A DNA stretch of 24,622 bases from Collinsella aerofaciens (GTDB taxonomy: Bacteria; Actinomycetota; Coriobacteriia; Coriobacteriales; Coriobacteriaceae): positions 1-24,622 of the forward strand of contig JAJWXI010000010.1 in NCBI GenBank assembly GCA_021641225.1, in the 5' to 3' direction. A model generated the notes under the pieces. It worked only from the letters and a program-made list of their open reading frames with translations, made no database searches and was not told the DNA's origin. The number at the start of each line of letters is the position of its first letter. The stretch's first letter is position 1. The translations under genes and the position numbers were made by a program. Of the stretch, positions 21,979 through 24,622 are shown piece after piece.

Positions 21979-22806
21979 ATGAGCGAGACCGCAGTCAACG
22001 GCGTCGAGCCGATCATCTTCCTTGATGACGTCCACGTCACCTTTAGGACCCGTACCGGCTCGATTCTGCACCCTAACCTGGTTCACGCCGTCCAGGGTGT
22101 AACGATTAGGCTCATGCCCGGTCAGACGATCGGCATCGTCGGCGAGTCCGGTTGCGGTAAGTCCACCACCGCCAACGTCATGTGCGGCCTGCAGGCCCCC
22201 ACGAGCGGCAAGGTCTACTTTAAGGGCAAGGACGTTACCAAACGTACCGCCGAGGACCGTCGCCACATGGGCCGCGTCATCTCGGTCGTGTTCCAGAACC
22301 CGGCCACGGCGCTCAACCCCCGCATGGTCGTTCGCGAGCAGCTGCTCGACCCCATGCGCGTCCACAACCTGGGTACCGAGGCCGAGCAGGAGAAGCGCGT
22401 CAAGGAGCTCTTGGAGCTCACCGGTCTGCCCAGCTCTGCCGCTGAGGTTCTTCCCGGCCAGCTTTCGGGCGGTCAGCGCCAGCGCGTCGCAATTGCCCGT
22501 GCCCTGTCGCTGAACCCCGATGCCATCATCGCCGACGAGCCCACCTCGGCTCTGGACGTTTCGGTCCGTGCGCAGATTCTGAACCTGTTGACCGACCTTA
22601 AGAAGGAGCTCGGCCTGGCCATGGTGTTCATCAGCCATGACATCCAGACGGTCCGCTATATCTCTGACGACATCATCGTTATGAATGGCGGCAAGATCGT
22701 CGAGCAGGGCGAGGCCAAGCAGGTCTTCCAGCACCCCCAGGACCCCTACACCAAGATGCTGCTCGGCGCTGCGCCGTCGCTGCTGCATCCCAAGCTCGGC
22801 GAGTAG
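21979..22806 (+). CDS. ABC importer ATPase (OppF/DppF type)
   Basis: A 275-residue ATPase, the second nucleotide-binding subunit, expected to pair with the ATPase half of the preceding fusion. Motifs: Walker A GESGCGKS (55-62), Q106, LSGGQRQR (162-169), Walker B with DEPTSALD (186-193), H-loop H220. It ends at 'PYTKMLLGAAPSLLHPKLGE', shorter than many OppF/DppF proteins and without the Cys-containing tail. The ATG directly follows the TAG of the fusion gene, and a near-perfect anti-16S site GGAGGTGAT (21966-21974) sits 8 nt before it, so translation is both coupled and strong. A 25-nt stretch around its Walker A codons is nearly identical to that of the fusion gene, as expected for paralogous domains with strong codon bias. 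Confidence 0.93.
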   Translation: MSETAVNGVEPIIFLDDVHVTFRTRTGSILHPNLVHAVQGVTIRLMPGQTIGIVGESGCGKSTTANVMCGLQAPTSGKVYFKGKDVTKRTAEDRRHMGRVISVVFQNPATALNPRMVVREQLLDPMRVHNLGTEAEQEKRVKELLELTGLPSSAAEVLPGQLSGGQRQRVAIARALSLNPDAIIADEPTSALDVSVRAQILNLLTDLKKELGLAMVFISHDIQTVRYISDDIIVMNGGKIVEQGEAKQVFQHPQDPYTKMLLGAAPSLLHPKLGE

Positions 22807-22822
22807 CCTCGCTTTCCCTCCC

Positions 22823-22850
22823 GTGCGCCCGGTTCCCTTGCCGGGCGCAC
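22823..22850 (+). terminator. Hairpin after the importer operon
   Basis: GTGCGCCCGG (22823-22832) and CCGGGCGCAC (22841-22850) form a perfect 10-bp GC-rich stem with an 8-nt loop, 16 nt past the ATPase stop. No clear T tract follows, so some transcription may read through into the esterase genes. Confidence 0.6.
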
Positions 22851-22886
22851 CTCCGTTGCGATTTCGAAAGGTTGGGTTCACGAGCC

Positions 22887-23864
22887 ATGCCAAGCGCTCA
22901 GGAGCTACAACATCAATTTGGTGAATATCGAGGCGCCATGCCCCGTCCATCAGATTTCGACCTCTTTTGGAAGGATCGCATGGACGAGGCCGACGCCGTC
23001 GGGCTTGACTATGCGATCGAGACGGCATCGGTCTCCGATGCCGTGACCTGCCAGCTTTTCGACCTCTGGTATACCGGCATGTGTGGCGCTCGCCTGCATG
23101 CCAAGTACCTTAAGCCCGTCTCGGACGAGCCCGTGCCATTGGTACTTCAGTTCCATGGGTATCCGGGTGCAAGCCGCAGCTGGTTTGAGCAGGCGTCGTT
23201 TGCGGGCATGGGCATGGCGCTCATCGCCCTTGACTGTCCTGGTCAGGGCGGTCCCTCCGAGGATATTGGCGGATTTGAGGGTACAACGGTCGCGGGCCAT
23301 ATCGTCGCCGGTATCGACGGCGATCCGGCCAACCTCTACTATGTCCGCTTGCACCAAGATATTCGCATCCTGTGCCGCATCGTTCGCGAGCTCGAGGGCA
23401 TCGATCTTGCCCGTGTGTTTGTGAACGGCGCGTCGCAGGGCGGCGGTTTGGGCATTGCGACCTGTGCACTTAACAGCGAGCTTATCAATCGCGCCGCCAT
23501 CCTCTATCCCTTCCTGTCAGATTTCCGCCTGGTCTGGGATTTGGATGCCGACGATATCGCCTATGAGGGCCTGCGCTATTGGTCGCGTTGGTTTGACGAG
23601 GATTCGACTCGTATCGACGAAGCCTATGCCAAACTGGCGTACTTCGATTCCAAGAACTTCGCCCCCATGGTCAAGTGCCCCGTCCTGTTTGGTACGGGCA
23701 CGGCGGATATCGTCTGTCCGCCGGCAACGCAGTTTGCGGTCTATAACAACCTGACCTGTGAAAAGCGTCATGAGTTCTTTGAAGGCTTTGGCCACGAGGA
23801 AATTCAGGATTTTGACGATCTGATTATTCCGTTTTTCTGCAAGGGAGGGGAGGCTCATGTCTAA
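22887..23864 (+). CDS. Acetyl(xylan) esterase / cephalosporin-C deacetylase-like hydrolase (CE7/AXE1 family)
   Basis: A 325-residue alpha/beta hydrolase without signal peptide, so probably cytoplasmic. The N-terminal 'YRGAMPRPSDFDLFW' (14-28) is the AXE1/CE7 hallmark. The oxyanion region 'QFHGYPGASRSW' (88-99) is followed by 'LDCPGQGGPS'. The catalytic triad is readable: Ser183 in GASQGGG, Asp274 in GTGTADIVCPP, His303 in EGFGHE. Family enzymes remove acetyl groups from xylo-oligosaccharides and cephalosporin C. The ATG at 22887 gives the standard N-terminus; the Shine-Dalgarno is poor (AAAGG 15 nt upstream), and the TTG at 22872 is less likely. It overlaps the next gene by 8 nt (ATGTCTAA) and follows the importer after a hairpin, hinting at use of an imported acetylated substrate. 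Confidence 0.9.
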   Translation: MPSAQELQHQFGEYRGAMPRPSDFDLFWKDRMDEADAVGLDYAIETASVSDAVTCQLFDLWYTGMCGARLHAKYLKPVSDEPVPLVLQFHGYPGASRSWFEQASFAGMGMALIALDCPGQGGPSEDIGGFEGTTVAGHIVAGIDGDPANLYYVRLHQDIRILCRIVRELEGIDLARVFVNGASQGGGLGIATCALNSELINRAAILYPFLSDFRLVWDLDADDIAYEGLRYWSRWFDEDSTRIDEAYAKLAYFDSKNFAPMVKCPVLFGTGTADIVCPPATQFAVYNNLTCEKRHEFFEGFGHEEIQDFDDLIIPFFCKGGEAHV

Positions 23865-24622
23865 GTGCGAGAGCAATGTTGGCGAGCTGATTGTCCCCGA
23901 CCTTGTGGGGATTCCCGGGACGGTCTCGTCAAGACTCTCTGATTTCCGGGATTGGCGCGGCGACACTTCTGCGGATGTTTCCGAATTAGAGATAGCCGCT
24001 TCGGACCTTGAGGTTTGCGGGCCGACTATTACGGCGATTGATTTCGCCAATCCGTGCGCGCGCTACTCCGAGGTTTCCTTTGAGCTTGGTGGCGATGTAG
24101 TCCACGCACGTTTGATCGAGCCTGCCGGTCGCGCCCGGGCATCCGAGCTTGTGCCGCTATGTCTGATGTTTCACGACATCGACCGACCCGTGCGGGGATG
24201 GCATCACATGACGAGGTTTGCGGCCATGGGATATGCCGTGCTTGCACTGGACGATGAGGCGATTGGACCCATCGATCTGCGGCAGGAGATTACCTCGCCT
24301 GCTTTTGTCAGGCGCGTCCGTTGGGGCTGCGCGTTGGCGAAGGTCGCACGCAATCTTGATGGCATTGACCCCGACCGCATCTTTGCATGGGGCGAGGGTC
24401 TTGGCGGCGGAGTCGCGCTGGCGGTTTCCGCTCTGGACGAGCGGGGCCTCGCCTGCACGGCGGTTGCCAATCCGCTTCCTGGCGGCCTCGAGGCGCTGTC
24501 GTCTCGGGTGCGCGGATCGGTGCTCATGGGCACATCGCTCATGGATGCCGTGAGCGATCCCAAGGGCCAGTTTGCCGTATTCAACGGTCTTGAGTGCGAC
24601 CGGAGGCATATCATCTATGCCA
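23857..24622 (+). CDS. Diverged AXE1-like hydrolase paralogue, 3' truncated; probable loss of catalytic Ser
   Basis: An open frame from ATG at 23857 runs 255 codons to the window edge without a stop; the C-terminus is outside. The ATG is preceded by GGGAGGGGA and overlaps the esterase stop. Residues 98-255 follow the upstream esterase: 'LCLMFHDIDRPVRGWHHMTRFAAMGYAVLALDD' parallels its oxyanion and next-strand region, 'NLDGIDPDRIFAWGEGLGGG' its nucleophile elbow, and 'GTSLMDAVSDPKGQFAVFNGLECDRRH' its Asp region. At the nucleophile position Gly181 replaces Ser (GEGLGG against GASQGG), and HG of the oxyanion motif is HD; D230 is kept. The N-terminal about 95 residues are much more diverged and lack the PRPxDFDxFW hallmark. 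It may be a non-catalytic partner of the active esterase or an enzyme with altered chemistry. Relationship is certain enough; function is not. Confidence 0.75.
   Translation, partial: MSKCESNVGELIVPDLVGIPGTVSSRLSDFRDWRGDTSADVSELEIAASDLEVCGPTITAIDFANPCARYSEVSFELGGDVVHARLIEPAGRARASELVPLCLMFHDIDRPVRGWHHMTRFAAMGYAVLALDDEAIGPIDLRQEITSPAFVRRVRWGCALAKVARNLDGIDPDRIFAWGEGLGGGVALAVSALDERGLACTAVANPLPGGLEALSSRVRGSVLMGTSLMDAVSDPKGQFAVFNGLECDRRHIIYA

Noticed and set aside
19354..23028. Minus-strand open frame of 1224 codons antisense to the importer genes
   Set aside because: It spans parts of four well-supported plus-strand genes. The lack of antisense stops follows from their C-ending codon bias, and the product is low-complexity (Gly, Asp, Arg, Leu-rich) with no domain.

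Overview
The window is a GC-rich, densely packed bacterial chromosome segment. Gene content, strong Shine-Dalgarno sites, GTG starts and protein sequence character suggest an actinobacterium of the Coriobacteriia, most like Collinsella. This assignment rests on recognition, not on a search. No rRNA, tRNA, CRISPR array, insertion sequence, integrase or phage gene is visible; the region looks like core chromosome plus one transport and hydrolase locus.

Layout: (1) 2-3341, plus strand: the 3' part of coaE, a membrane-anchored lytic transglycosylase overlapping it by 8 nt, and uvrB, closed by a strong hairpin. (2) 3407-9529, minus strand: a COG2509-type FAD dehydrogenase, a YhiN/HI0933-type flavoprotein abutting an Mrp/ApbC iron-sulfur carrier ATPase, and an LTA-synthase-like membrane phosphoglycerol transferase. 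(3) 9723-16868, plus strand: uvrA with a LexA-like box upstream, a YbaK-type Cys-tRNA(Pro) deacylase, the lipid II flippase murJ, and uvrC. All three excinuclease genes therefore lie within 16 kb. (4) 16869-17233: a 365-nt gene-free stretch rich in inverted repeats, probably the regulatory and leader region of the next operon. (5) 17234-22806: a family-5 (Opp/Dpp type) ABC importer with a Tat-type lipoprotein binding protein, a permease, a permease-ATPase fusion and a second ATPase. (6) 22887 to the end: a CE7/AXE1-type acetyl esterase overlapping a truncated, diverged paralogue that has lost the nucleophilic serine.

How the genes fit together: UvrA, UvrB and UvrC form the nucleotide excision repair machinery. 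MurJ, the lytic transglycosylase and the LTA-synthase-like protein all act on the cell envelope. The importer and adjacent esterases may form one nutrient-acquisition unit; the substrate, peptide or acetylated oligosaccharide, cannot be decided from sequence alone.

Most worth a second look: the esterase paralogue with Gly at the nucleophile position; a UvrC in which one of four expected [4Fe-4S] cysteines is Gly while a nearby insertion brings extra cysteines; the structured leader before the importer; and the LexA-like box before uvrA.
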